A stretch of 64,000 nt of DNA from Dictyophora rubrovolvata (GCA_029959195.1 CP114123.1:1302001-1366000); one strand, 5' to 3'; shown: positions 23,014-35,349, counted from the stretch's first letter. Numbers and translations: made by a program. Notes: generated by a model not told the origin, from the letters alone.

Positions 23014-24326
23014 TCACGACATAGCATTATTAGGACGATTAAATGGATTGGAACGGTGATCTGGCTCCAGGTCAAGTTTTGGGCACGTTTTTGCAACGTC
23101 CTCTTGCCATTTGGCAATCTCATTTGCTTTCAACTGATGTTGCTCCTGTTCCAGTTCAAACAATTTCGCCTCGTCCTGCACACGCGTTTTCTGGCCAAGT
23201 GGCCCAAAGCGATGGTGCATCCAAGAACAAAAGACTCTGTCAAATGAATCCATGAGTTGCTGTTGGCTATTACTTAACGCTCTCGCATCTCTATCCTCTT
23301 GGTTTTGATTTTTGACCTTCTGGTCATGCTCACGTTTGCGTTGAGCAATCTCTGCTTCTACTTTTTGCGTAGCAGTTTTGATGCCTTCAGGGTAGTATTG
23401 ATGGTTCGATTCTTGATTGAGAGCATCTATTGCCTCTTCAACTCTGTATTTGTTGGAAATGATGACACCATATATGAAGTCCCATAGGAAGTGAGGAGGC
23501 CAGTCCCTGGGCCATGTCTCCTCCCAGTCAACAGGCGGATAGCGGCAATCTCGGGGAAATATATTCCTATATTCAACCTCGTCGTCAGGGAAAAAATAAT
23601 GTGGCGTAAAAAAGAAAGGAATGTCTTCTTGCGCCACAATTGGTGCTGGAAGCACGTCTTCGCGAAATTTGGTGTCCACAAAGTCTTAGACGACACATAT
23701 GAAAGGTAATCGCAAACGTACCCTCAAAATCGCCATATTACCGACAGCGAAGTACATATGAATGAGCTTGTTCGCGCACATGCCATTCCGGATATCTGTG
23801 AAAATTTCAATTTCCGGTTCATTCTTTCTCGTCCTCCAACAACAAAGTGCTTTTATATACTTGAAGAATTTCAGTGAGACATAGAATTCGAGGGTTGGCT
23901 ACGTACGACACTGCCTTCTGAATGTGGTATAAGGTGTACAGCATCGCAGAACGCGGAATGTTGATCAGAAATGACACATTTATGCTCATCTCTTGCCATA
24001 ATCTCATTCTGGAAGCTGGTATGGCTTTCCGTCGTGAACTGTGAAGATTTGACGTGATTCAGTCCATCAATATCAATGAAGCGAATAGGCTTTGTAGGGG
24101 TATAGAGCAGGTGGCAAGAAGTGGGTTGTGAATTTTCGAAATCAAGAGCTTGTTTGTCCAGCGTTGATAATTCGCCTTCGGCACCCAGAACTGCGGCTGC
24201 CGCGTAACGAATCCATTTCAAGGGTTTGAATGCGAATATAGCTGCATGTGTAACGGGAATTTTCAAGAAAGGTCTGGATTCATGGCGAGACACTGCAAGA
24301 TGAATCACAAACGCATCCTCATTCAT
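23014..24326 (-). CDS. Fungal HNH-nuclease domain protein, tandem copy A (possibly decaying)
   Basis: Exon 1 (23907-24326) encodes 140 residues ending in the HNH core CVISDQHSAFCDAVHLIPHS. Exon 2 (23722-23859) supplies the second half, DIRNGMCANKLIH. Exon 3, ending at 23014, encodes a charged region (SNKYRVEEAIDALNQ, FCSWMHHRFGPLGQK). It is the tandem paralogue of the gene at 25001-26308. Relative to that copy, the exon 3 acceptor AG reads GG and 10 nt are missing just after it. The simple splice therefore shifts frame; an alternative donor inside exon 2 (GTAATATG) could restore it. It is either spliced differently or decaying. Such proteins are multicopy in agaricomycetes and of unknown role. 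Confidence 0.6.
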
Positions 24327-25000
24327 GGTGGCATAAACAGTCCTGATGGCTAAGTTTCGGGGTCAGTATGCCGAGTCTTCTTCGCTCGAATGCCGCTGCC
24401 AGTTGTTAACTTGTTTTCACTCTCAAATTAAATCGATGGAAGCAACGGAGTTAGTTATACACGTGGTTATTTGATAGTAATCATAGCTTCAGAAAGTAAC
24501 AGTGATAATAATATTACAAGCAATCAGCATGAACAAGTGCCTGACAACAACAAGCAGCTCAATCTTGGAGCCTCAAGTCCAGAAGAGGTGTGCTTCGCCA
24601 CCTCAATATTGTATGGAGCATGATTGGAGGGTAAAGAGGTCGGGTAGCGGGAAAAAATGACGAGAGGAAAGAATGGAATGCTGACGAGCCTAATATATGT
24701 AGTGCTAGGAAGACGTGGATGTGGACTTGAATATCAGATATCAATACGGTGGAAGGTAGCAGAGAATAGACATAACAAGAAAGTTTGAAATTCAGAAGCA
24801 GATAAAAAGACAATAAAAGAGTAGCTGATTGAGAATCTGGATAATGCGATCCAGAGCTTGACGGCAGCGTTACCAATGGCATATCTTCTTAGAAAAGCAA
24901 GTATGTTAACAGAAAACGATACAGTAGGTTGCGGATGGAGGGAGAATTGAGATCCGAATGATGAAAGTTGAGAGTTTTGATAAATTAGGCCATAGCACTG
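24327..25000. other. Intergenic between tandem HNH genes
   Basis: Contains the upstream region of copy A and a second copy of the duplicated 3' flank (see 22002-23013). About 370 bp at 24530-24895 has no counterpart in the other flank. No gene is supported. Confidence 0.5.
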
Positions 25001-26308
25001 TTAGGACGATGAAATGGGTCGGAATGGTGGTTTGGCTTTAAGTTCGAGTTTTGTACCCGCTTTTGTAACGTCCTCTTGCCATTTGGCGATCTTATTTGCC
25101 TTCGATTGCTGTTGTTCCTGTTCCAGCTCAAACAATATCGCCTCGTCCTGCGCACGCGTTTTCTGGCCAAGTGGTCCAAAGCGATGGTGCATCCAAGAAC
25201 AAAAAACTTTGTCATATGAATCCATGAGTTGTTGTTGGCCTCTATTTGCCGCTCTTGTGTCCCTAGCTTCGTTGTCATCTTTGACCTTCTTGTCATGCTC
25301 ACGTCTGCGTTGAGCGATCTCGGCTTTTGCTTTTTGCGTAGCAGTTTTGATGCCTTCAGGGTAGTATTGATGGTTAGATCCTTGATTGAGAGCATCTATT
25401 GCCTCTTCAATTCCGTATTTGTTAGAAATGACGACACCATATATGAAGTCCCATAGGAAGCGAGGAGGCCAGTCTCCAGGCCACGCCTGTTCCCAGTCAA
25501 CAGGCGGATAACGGCAGTCTCGGGGATACATATTCCTATGTTCAGCCTCGTCATCAGGGACAAAATAATGTGGCGTGAAATAAAAAGGAATGTCTTCTTG
25601 CGCAGCAATTGGTGCTGGCAACACATCTTCACGAGTCATAGCGAAGTTTGGCGTCTACAAGGATGACACATGTGAAAGGTAATTGTAAACGTAATAAACG
25701 TACCCTCAAAACCGCCATTTGACCAACAGTGAAGTACGAATGAATGACCTTGTTTGCGCACATGCCATTCCGGATATCTGTGATAATTTCAATATCTGGT
25801 TGATCATCTCTCGTCCTCCAACAACAAAGGGCTTGAATGTACTTGAAGAACGTCAGTGAAAAGTAATGTTTAAAGGCTGGCTACGTACACTACTGCCTTT
25901 TGAATGCGGCACAAGGTGGACAGCATCACAGTGCACGGAAGGGAGATCAGAAATGACACATTTATGCTCATCTCTTGCCATAATCTCATTCTGGAAGCCG
26001 GTACGGCTCTCCGTCGTGAACTGCGAAGATTTGACGTGATTCAGTCCATCAATATCAATGAAGCGAATGGACTTTGTAGGGGTATAGAGCAGGTGGCGAG
26101 AAGCGGGCTGTGAATTTTCGAAATCAAGAGCTTGCTTGTCCAGTGTTAATAATTCGCCTTCGGCGCCTAGAACTGCGGCTGCCGCGTAACGAATCCATTT
26201 CAAGGGCTTGGATGCGAATATAGCTGCATGTGTAACGGGAATTTTCAAGAAAGGTCTGGTTTCATGCCGAGAGACTGCAAAATAAACTACAAACGCATCA
26301 TCGTTCAT
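25001..26308 (-). CDS. Fungal HNH-nuclease domain protein, tandem copy B
   Basis: Exons 25889-26308, 25704-25841 and 25001-25654 give 403 residues in one frame. The HNH core (CVISDLPSVHCDAVHLVPHSKGS) lies at residues about 117-140, followed in exon 2 by DIRNGMCANKVIH and a conserved TPNFAMTRED at the exon 3 start. The C-terminal third is helical and charged. Compared with copy A, the last ~20 codons run in another frame after a one-base length difference, so the tails differ (A ends in NNAMS, B in SSS). The start at 26308 is the first ATG; a TTG-led extension is unlikely. Nuclease activity is inferred from family; no partner or target is evident. Confidence 0.75.
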
Positions 26309-26879
26309 GATGGTATCGATCAAGAGAATGCTTAGTCAGTCCAGATGCCGAAGTTGCAGTCAATCTGCGGGTCCTCTTCGTCCGAATGCCGTATTTGGGC
26401 GTGATAGATTTGCTACTTCCTAGTCCTTGACTAGTCCCAGACTCTTTCATTGGTCTACATTTGGTCTACATCGGACATGAGTGCTTGTTTAAGATTTACG
26501 AGACGGGTTAGCTATCGTTCATCTGGGTGACATTCGAAAGTAATTCCTCTTGTTAGGTTTGGAAATCATTCGTGGATAATAGAGGTACGGTCTATCCGGT
26601 ACTCAGGTCTTTGAGCTAAATTCCGGATTCATCACAAAGGACACGATGCCACGTGTTTTCCAAATGTGATTAATTTGGATCTCTACATTCTTTGATAATT
26701 AGCTGACGGCAATACAGCTTCATATAGAAAAGGCAATTCCCGGAACCGTCCATGCATCCTTGAAAATAGAAGATTATAACCGTTAGTGCGCCTGCCTTTT
26801 TTTGTTCTGTCCCAAATATGTTATTATGATACATAGTAAATAGAGTAAAGGTATGTCGGTATTTTTGTGGTTGTTTTAG
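26309..26879. other. Intergenic, possible missing 5' end of the thioesterase gene
   Basis: I searched this stretch for an ATG-bearing exon of the thioesterase downstream and found none convincing. Confidence 0.4.
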
Positions 26880-27517
26880 GATCCTAAATGTCGTCTGTTC
26901 TTTAAATGGACCGTTCACGGTGGGCTTATCTGCTCTCTCACCGATACCCTTGGCTCCCTGGCAGTCGGTTTGTCGAAATCTGTTTCAGTTTATCGAACGC
27001 TCTAGATTTGACGATGAAAAGCTTCAAAGGGGCACTTTATGACAGGTAGTTGTTCCGCAAGAGCAGCCGGGACAATTTCAACTCAATTTTAACCTTCCCA
27101 GGTGTCTCTACTGACATCGGTACTTCATTTGTCAAAGCCGCCGGGACCACAGGTGATACCCTATATGCTAAGGCTGCTGTCGTTGGTCTTGGTAGATCTC
27201 TTACATTTTTTCATGAGATTGTCACTGCTTATTCAATTTGTAAAGGCCGGTCATTGGCCTACACACGCATCGAGTTCACGAACGCCGCTGGACAACTCAT
27301 TGCATTCGGTCGTACGTTGCTTCGAACTACAAACACATCTGATATATATAAAGTTTTTAGATCATACCAAATTCGTCGGAAAGAGTCATGATAGTCCCGT
27401 AAGAATCTAATTTTGATATCTTTTCTATCACTGACCTTTGTTCTGTCTTCAAAGAAAAACGTCAAGTTCTCAGACGACGGTGAGAAAGTGGTAGAAGGCG
27501 AAGATCTAGAAGAGTAG
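26880..27517 (+). CDS. 4HBT hot-dog acyl-CoA thioesterase, 5' end not found
   Basis: Exons read 26880-26967, 27022-27045, 27102-27191, 27246-27311, 27361-27398 and 27455-27517. They give VHGGLICSLTDTLGSLAV, ASKGHFMTG, VSTDIGTSFVKAAGTTGDTLYAKA, SLAYTRIEFTNAAGQLIAFG, HTKFVGKS and the tail KNVKFSDDGEKVVEGEDLEE. HGG plus the TDxGTSF strand are hallmarks of THEM2/PaaI-type 4-hydroxybenzoyl-CoA thioesterases, which cleave acyl-CoA. Upstream of HGG the frame is open back to an acceptor-like TTTAG at 26879 but reads DPKCRLFFKWTVHGG, shorter than the usual segment, and no initiating exon is visible. The gene is either 5'-truncated or its first exon is too short or divergent for me to see. Confidence 0.65.
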
Positions 27518-27927
27518 ATATAGTATAATTTATAAGACCTGTCTATCTTTGCATACGCTACTTAGACCAGCTTAGACCCCGTGATTTGAGCTTGCGACGG
27601 AGTCGTGACGCGGCGGAAGCATTCTCACAAGCAAAATATAATAGTGCCCTGGGATAACGCTGGCCGGTTTCGGCAGATGCCCGACCGGCCCCGTAGTAAC
27701 AATATCTTGCCCGTCAGACCCTGTCCGATGCTGACCGAGAATGAGATAAGAATAACTCATATTAAGCAAAGACGAACTTATTTCGGGCTAAAAGCGGCTC
27801 ATATTAGGTAATTCACTAACTGGACCTACAGGAATGCTGCCCCGTCTGAAGTTTTGCTGCAGCGGATTCAGAGAAGCAAATTCAAAGATGGAAGATTCAA
27901 AAGATGTGTTTTAACATAAAGGTTTCA

Positions 27928-28257
27928 AATAAATTATACTTTTCGCTGTGGTAAATCTCAATAAGGTGTAAATTATGTATCAAGTAAAACTCACTTTTCA
28001 ACTTGTCTTTTTTTTCGTTGAGAGTGATCTGTTGAAGCAAATACTTTTTAAAAAAAATTGAAGATAGCTAGGAATAAGTAATTCTTGAATAAATTATGAC
28101 CGGCAGAATTTTTGCTGTGGTAGACTTCAATAAAGTGTAAATTGTGTATCAAGCAAAACCTACTTTGTAACTTGTCCTTTTTTTCATTGGGGGTGATCTG
28201 CTTGGGCAAATGCTTCCAAGAAAAAAAAGGGAGATAGCTATAATCAAGTAGGTTTTG
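27928..28257. repeat. Two-unit tandem repeat of about 165 bp
   Basis: Unit 1 (27928-28087) and unit 2 (28088-28257) align over their length: AATAAATTAT at the start, then GCTGTGGTA, GTGTAAATT, GTATCAAG, AACTTGTC, GTGATCTG and GATAGCTA in the same order. A third start, TAAATTATGACC, follows at about 28259. Divergence of the units suggests an old duplication. Confidence 0.75.
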
Positions 28258-28496
28258 AGTAAATTATGACCAGCCTACAATCTCAATTTCAGACCAACAG
28301 TCCCCAGACACTAGGCGGCCCCTTGAGTCCACTCACTCAATTTTCATTTCAGTGTCTTTTTTGCAGTTAATATATTGTCTCTTGTGACTTTGACGGTTTT
28401 AATAATATAAAATGAATCAAGAACACTTGACTTTCCACAGCAATTTTGAGCATATATTGAGGCACTAAGCAGGTCTATATGTTGACTGGACATTAT

Positions 28497-28865
28497 TCAC
28501 AGCTGGTCGGTCAGTCACATGACCTTGGGTCATTTGCAAAGATGTCCCATATCTCAACAACTATTGCGAGTTAAGGCTTTGATGATTTTTAGGTACTATT
28601 ATATATACATATAAACTGTCATAAAAGAAAGAGATACTTGAGTTCATTATTTTGGCTCTTAAGTGGGTGTAATTCAACATTTTTAGCTCACTATTAAGGT
28701 ATCTCTAAGTTTGAGATGGTAGCTAATATATAGAGAAAATAACATGCGAAGTATCAACTCTTAGCCCACAATAGTTTTCGAGATATGGGGACATCTTTCA
28801 ATTTTGCGAATGACCCAAGGTCACGTGACTGACTGCGTCTGACTTACATAACCGAACAGCTGTAA
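28497..28865. mobile_element. Foldback, MITE-like element
   Basis: The left arm starts CACAGCTGGTCGGTCAGTC and continues TGACCTTGGGTCATT, GATGTCCCATATCTC, ACTATTG. The complement of the right arm repeats the same blocks: ACAGCTGTTCGG, then CAGTCACGTGACCTTGGGTC, GATGTCCCCATATCTC, ACTATTG. Arms are about 90-115 bp, with one short length difference, around a roughly 150-bp AT-rich centre that itself shows weak inverted similarity. There is no coding frame. Target-site duplications could not be fixed. It is best explained as a non-autonomous DNA transposon relic. Confidence 0.65.
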
Positions 28866-29255
28866 GCATTGGCCGTAAATCATAAATCCTAATTTCTTAA
28901 ATACCGGAACCCGGCGGCACATATCTGAATTTTTAGTATTTTTCTCAGATTCTAGAGCTCAGTGGCTCTCATTTCCATCAATATTTTCAAAAAAATATAC
29001 ATTAACTAACGTACAACGAAACTAATTACAGGAATACTACACTACGGCGATGAACACGGCTCATCTCAAGATGAGTCAGCCTTTGCCGTGAGCGCCAGAC
29101 ACTCGCGGAACCAGACAGCTTCCGCGCGGGGCACTATTATGTCATGCTTCTCACAAATTTCCATACCGCATCACGTCGCGAATCGTGAATACCACATACC
29201 ACTGCTACTACTTTCAGATTCTGGGGAATAATTCAATTCAATTATATAAACATTT

Positions 29256-31613
29256 ATGAGCGACGCTTTCGAACTTGACTCGGGTTCGGCTCTCTCTCAA
29301 TTTCCCTCGCGCTCGCCACGTCGCCGATTACTTTCAAGGAATTCAACAGTTAGCAGACAAAGCCGCGCAAAGTATGTCATATCGTTCTTATTTTGAATGT
29401 ATAAAAGACAAACAAATATCCGGTGTAAACCCACGTAAAATAGCTCAGATGCCTCTGACATTGTTTCACCCATTCCAAGGCGACATCATTTACTACAGCG
29501 CTCTGACTCACAATGGTTATATACTTCTGAAATCTCGCATCGCCCTTCCCGATCCGCCTCGCCTACCATTTCGTTGACTAGCGAAACTTTAAGTAAACGA
29601 AACCGAATGCTCAGCTTTTCTGCATTGTCGAAGGAGAAGCATCCGACTGCGGCCGCACAAGAGCTACGTGGCTGGGGGCGAAAATGGATTCGTTGGATGC
29701 ACCATAACGGGAGGCGAGTCTATGTTATTCCATGTATCGTGTTAGGTGCCGCTTTAATCAAATGGACTGTGGGTCTGGGTGGCTACTCTGGTTTGTCAGT
29801 ACCTTCAGTCCTTTCCTTTCAAACTTACTCTTCGTCTAGGATACCGTACACCTCCAATGTATGGCGACTATGAAGCTCAAAGGCATTGGCTAGAAATCAC
29901 GACCGCCCTGCCAATCCGACAATGGTACACGTATGATCTCCAGTATTGGGGCTTAGATTATCCACCCTTAACGGCATACCATTCGTGGTTGTTTGGTACA
30001 ATGTCAGTGAACGTTAACCCATCTTGCGAAAAGAGCATGTCTAATCCGTGTCGATAGTGGCACCTGGATCGATTCGTCTTGGTTCGAGCTAGGCAAATCT
30101 CGTGGAATTGAAACACCCGAGAGCAAAGTTTACATGCGGGCGACTGTTCTCCTCTCGGATTTACTAATTTACTTTCCTGCTGTTGTACTATTTGTACGTC
30201 AGTTTTTGAGTCATCGTTCAAGACGAACTCAGGTATGATGCGTTTTTTTATCAGCCACGGGATGGCATTCCACTTATAACCCCATTTCAAGCACCTAGCA
30301 TTAATTCTTTTACTCTTGCAACCAGCCCTCATTTTGGTTGATTCAGGCCACTTTCAATACAATTCTGTCATGCTCGGGTGCACGCTACTCTGCCTGAACT
30401 ATCTCAGCTCGTCCTCAGACTTGACTGCCGCTCTTTTCTTCGTTATGAGTTTGGGATTCAAACAGATGTCTTTATACTATGCTCCGGCTATCGGCTCATA
30501 TTATCTTGGGAAATGTATTCTTCTTGGACCAATTGAAGGGTATGTCGTTGGTTCTTTCTTCCTTTCATTGGTTAATGATGATTTCATTATGTTGTAGTCG
30601 AAGATTGTTCGTTCGACTAGGCATTGTTACATTGGCCACGCTACTAATTTTATTTTCCCCTTGGTTGCTTACGGGAACCATATTGGATCCTATCACACGT
30701 ATCTTTCCATTTAATCGTGGACTATTCGAAGACAAAGTCGCTAATTTTTGGTGTGCAAGCGACGTAGTTCTAAAATGGCGACGATGGTTGAGCAGTGCCG
30801 TTCTTCTTCGACTATCGACCCTGTTCACGGTCGTCGGGTTTGCTCCTGCTGCATGGGGATTAATAGCCAACGCTTGGATTATCTCGAGAAAGAGTCAAGG
30901 TGCAGCAATAGGAAAATTGGCGTCAGGAGACGTCCCACCACCGACCTTGGCATTACTTCCTTACGCGTTGCTGACGTCTTCGCTGTCCTTCTTTCTGTTC
31001 TCGTTTCAGGTTCACGAAAAATCGATTCTGCTACCTTTGTTACCTGCCACGCTGATATTGTCCGGTGCAGAAAGTGGAGGTGGGGGTGAGGATTGGGAAT
31101 GGGGTATATTGTTTAACAACACAGCTGTGTTCAGGTAAGGTTCATTCACGTCGCTCGAATTGATCGCTCACTATTTATTATTAGTATGTGGCCTCTCTTG
31201 AAAAAGGATGGTCAGGGTCTACAGTACATATTATTGCTTATTCTATGGAACACAGCGATCGGCTACAATGCGTTACGAATACGATCGGGAACGATCGTGT
31301 TCTTCTTATCAATGGTATGTGGACGACTTTTACTTCCGTCCGAAATCTTTGATTGATATGATATGAATATCAGTTTGTTTATTGCGGCATGGCAACCCTA
31401 CATGTGGCCGAGGCTATGTTCAAACCTCCTGCGCGTTATCCTGATCTATTCCCCGTTCTTAATGTTTTGATCTGTGCTCCGACTTTTGTCTGCGTCTGGC
31501 TCTGGAGCATAAAACGCGGGATTGAAGTCGGCTGGGCGTTAACACCGACCTCGCCCTTGGCGGGATCTAATAAGGATAAAACACGTGTTGAAGAGAAGGA
31601 AAAGCAAAAGTGA
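29256..31613 (+). CDS. ALG6: Dolichyl-P-Glc:Man9GlcNAc2-PP-dolichol alpha-1,3-glucosyltransferase
   Basis: ER-membrane enzyme adding the first glucose to the lipid-linked oligosaccharide for N-glycosylation. Eight exons read 29256-29371, 29480-29790, 29840-30002, 30058-30232, 30292-30539, 30598-31134, 31185-31314 and 31374-31613, for 639 residues. A basic Ser/Arg-rich cytosolic N-terminus of about 90 residues precedes the first membrane segment ([18 protein letters not shown]). Family signatures are [71 protein letters not shown] and [14 protein letters not shown]. The LDYPPLTAY loop and HEKSILLPL are the parts most conserved between ALG6 and ALG8; [12 protein letters not shown] favours ALG6. 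Confidence 0.93.
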
Positions 31614-31895
31614 TATAATTGTATTGTACATATAATAATAATATCATATTTACGCAGGCGAAGAATGATAGTCAACTTGATTTTAATTTCCTGGACATCA
31701 GGACGAATCAGCGCGTCTTATTTGTCGTCCACGGCGCTAATGCCTCCTGAGTGTTCTCGCTCGAACTACTATTCTGCATATTTGCCTGTGCCGGATCACT
31801 GAGCAAAAAACACGCTTTTTCCAATTTCTTTTTTTTCAAAATTCTCTTTTGACCGAATTATACCCCTCCTGCCGTTCCATCTCTGACGTTGGGAG

Positions 31896-34263
31896 ATGAC
31901 AACCGTCGCTGTGACCAGCACTGCTCATAATCCACTGGCTCCGTCATGGGATGAAGCTATAGTCCCCACATTGCGGAAACGTGTGTGATCTTGGTTTAGC
32001 CTTTTTTTCCCGCTTTCACGATGCTTACGAGTTTCCAGGACTTGAGAGCGAGTCGCGCATGCTCACCCAGCGGCTGTCAACCATCTCTGGCGGTTCTGCA
32101 GACGACGCGAAGCAGCAGCAACCTCAACTTCAAGAAGAAGAACCCCACCACGATACCCGCCCTCCTACTTCATCTTCACGTCGCACGCCTAACGGGACAA
32201 GGTCTCATACACCAACTAATACAAATCACTTGCAGCGACCAAGTGCTATACCTCGACCAAGCTTTTCGCGAGCCGGCGAGCGTCCCAATACGCCGGCAAC
32301 TCGTAGCAACACGGCAGCACCTGCTGAGCCCTCGTCATCACATGAAAATCAGTCAACCACAGCCGCCACCCCAGCGCGGAAACGTACACAGTCTACTCCA
32401 TTCCCTTTTGACCCGCCTCCAGATCTACCAACCTCTTCCGTACCGAATGGAAAGCAGTCGGCTTCTTCTTCGACCAACTCCGGTTCTGGAACAGCTAAAT
32501 CTAACGGGGGACGTACTACCCCGACTCCTAGTCGCATACCTACCGTTCCTTCACGAATACGAAGCGGAAGCCAGTCAAGTCAAGGGTTAAACACGCTCGG
32601 AAAGTCAGTTGGTGCAAAAGTTGCACCTTCAGAATCAAATTCAATTCACATCTCAGAATCGCCATCTGCATTAACTCCTGTGCCACCGTCTTCGTCTGCT
32701 AGTACCGGTGCATCACGTCACCGTGCGTCGGAAGATCATCAGGGCTACCGCGCTAATAAGCAACCACATGCAGGTATCGAGGAAAGTGTTAATGAACGCC
32801 CTTCTTCTGATGAAGAAGAAAAACCGTTTCAACATTGGTACCGCGGTGATGTTTCTCGAAACGGTGGCGTTGGAGAGTATCGAGTAGGAAAGCGAGAGGA
32901 GATGCTTGATATCGCTAGCTTTGGCCATAAGCCATCGAATAAAACTCGTCGACCCGAAGATAGCCACGGTCTTCCTTCAATATTCAACGATCGGAGTTTG
33001 CGAAAGCGCGCGGAAAGCATTTCTAGTGTTGAACGTACGAGTCTATATATGGAGGATCCTGATGAGACCATTATAGGAAGGATTTTAGACGAATCGCCTT
33101 TAGAGGATGCCAAATCTATTAACGGACGACCTCGAAGACAGAGCATTGCCAGTATGGAGCGGATAAGCTTGTATATGGCACCGGTCGAGGGTTCAGACGG
33201 CGTTCCGTCCTCGGAGACCAAGTCAAATACGATGAACTCCAGTTTACCAAACCAAACTCCACTCCCAGAACCCAAGAATAACAACCTTCCTGTACTCGGA
33301 TCTTCCGCTGTACCGGGCAAATATCCACAATCAAGAACAAGAAATGTCTCAAATCCACGGCATGAATCGAAGGCGAGTACATCCACTACCTCATCTTTAC
33401 CAGAAACACTCGCTTCACGAAAACCAACTCGTGGGCGTGCGCAGTCCCCTGTGGAACGTTCGAAAACATCGCAGAAGAGAGTGGATCAGAAACGTTCGAA
33501 GAGTGCCGCGGATGCTGTACCACATCCGAAACCCCCAGATGAAGGTGACTTCTCTGGACTGACTCCTGATGCTATTCCTGATACGCGCACGCCAATACCT
33601 ATTGACGGTAATTGGGATGAAGTATGTCACTCCCTTCTTCTTAGAGGAGTTGTCTTGGTGTTAACTTGTTTCTTCTTTACAGATGGTTCTCCCTACTGTT
33701 GCTCGACGAATGGGCATTGAATACGAGAAGAAAGATTCAACTACGAAATCGCAAGAACCGCTAGTTGCTCCCGTATGTAGCCTTTTAATGCTGTCATACC
33801 CATTATATTCGAGGCATGTAATTACTCTTTCTTTCATAACTTCTAGGCCCCTGGCACATTTGGATTCGACTACACCAAATATAGACCATGGCGACCAAGT
33901 GAAGAGGCTATACCCATGTCCGAATTTGGGATGCGATCACCCTCACCTCCGCCGCTGCCGCCGACGGATCCAGAAGAAGGGCACCTTAGACGGCAGGAAC
34001 AATCGACACAACAGGAACCGTCGTTTTCGCAGCCAGCATATGAGGTTCCAATTGAGCAACTACCTGAAGCCATACAACAAATGCGCCCTAGACGAGATAC
34101 TTTACCGCCCTTCGCTCATTACGCGGGAACACAGCACCCTAAGGAACGCCATGATATGCCTCAGGTGGTTATTCATCAGCAGGATATGGAAACAACACCA
34201 CGGGCAACAGAGTATGTTGAAGAAGACGAGGAGACGCGTTGCTGCAAATGTATCATCATGTGA
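31896..34263 (+). CDS. Disordered protein with C-terminal CaaX (CIIM) motif
   Basis: Exons 31896-31980, 32039-33621, 33683-33772 and 33847-34263 give 724 residues. A short conserved-looking N-terminus (NPLAPSWDEAIVPTLRKRLESESRMLTQRLS) is followed by about 500 residues rich in Ser, Thr, Pro and Arg, with a duplicated block (ISSVERTSLYMEDP / IASMERISLYMAPV). Then come WDEMVLPTVARRMGIEYEK, FGFDYTKYRPWRP and finally EDEETRCCKCIIM. The ending is a CaaX box with two adjacent cysteines upstream, so farnesylation, perhaps with palmitoylation, is predicted. That would make it a peripheral membrane protein with an anchored tail. I do not recognise the family. Confidence 0.75.
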
Positions 34264-35349
34264 TGTGATTGGGATTTTTATTATATTTCACCCTGTCTTT
34301 CGTCTTTCTTCTCGGTTTCGCTTCATTTCATCCATGGCTCCAGATTTCTTCCGTCCGTCATTCATTATATCATTCAATTCATTCCATCTGAACACGATAT
34401 GTGCATTTGCCTTCCCAGTTTCCATGTCTCTCTTTCAATTTTTGATCGTTCCTCCCCTCCCTTATGCAAGTTGTATTTCTTGTCTCTCGCTCTTTTTACT
34501 ATACACCTAGGCAGAACGTAGTCTTTCTTTACTCACATCACGAACGAAACCTGACTACTAGATTATCTCTTCGGCTTAATCATTGTTACGGATTAATATT
34601 ATTATTGTAATACTTGCGTGGCAGATTTGGACTGCAAACCGCAGATTAGTATGCAATATTGCTATACATTGAGCAGTGGCTAATGAATCGATGACCTATA
34701 AGTTGATAACAATTAATACTATTGATATAACTGTTGGATGGGACTTAATGTTCTCAACTTTTCCCTGGATACGATATAACTAGATTGAATTAATGTACAA
34801 GATATAATAATACGATCTCAGTTGGGGCATATACTAATGTATCATGAGCATATTATTGCTCAAGGAGGAAGCAACTAAGAGAAGGAAAAAAGCGTGCAAG
34901 AGGTTTTGGATAGGTGAGCGCAATTTCATGGGCATTTAGGCGATGTAGGGAACTGGAAAGGTCAGGCATGCATGCTGAAGCGCTCTGCAGGAACACGTAG
35001 GTTGTCAAACTACTAGCGTTTTGAGGAGCGATATTTCTGGGTATCAGACCCTGCTTTGCGAAGAATTAGCTTTATTGTGATAGTTGACATCCTCGGGAAA
35101 GCCTAGATGTCCTCGAAGCATAAATTTCGTGAAGGACCTCCTGGTCTAATCGGATATGCCAAGCGCGAGATAAGTTAGAAATCACGTGGCAGTTCGATGA
35201 TCAATCCGTCGGTCGATCCGGGTTGGACGTCGACGGTTCCGTCATATTATGCACGACCCATAATGCATAACATCTTTACCCACGGCGGGACAGTATTGCG
35301 GCCTGATCGATAAAGCTTAAAGGCTCCCGGTCAACTCCTTTTTCACAAA

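Larger units (their letters stand above)
27518..29255. other. AT-rich non-coding region with repeats
   Basis: No gene is supported across 1.7 kb. It contains a two-unit tandem repeat (27928-28257) and a foldback element (28497-28865), listed separately. Confidence 0.6.

Noticed and set aside
24559-24882. 107-codon minus-strand frame between the HNH genes
   Set aside because: Lies in flank present beside only one of the tandem copies and has no recognisable protein features.
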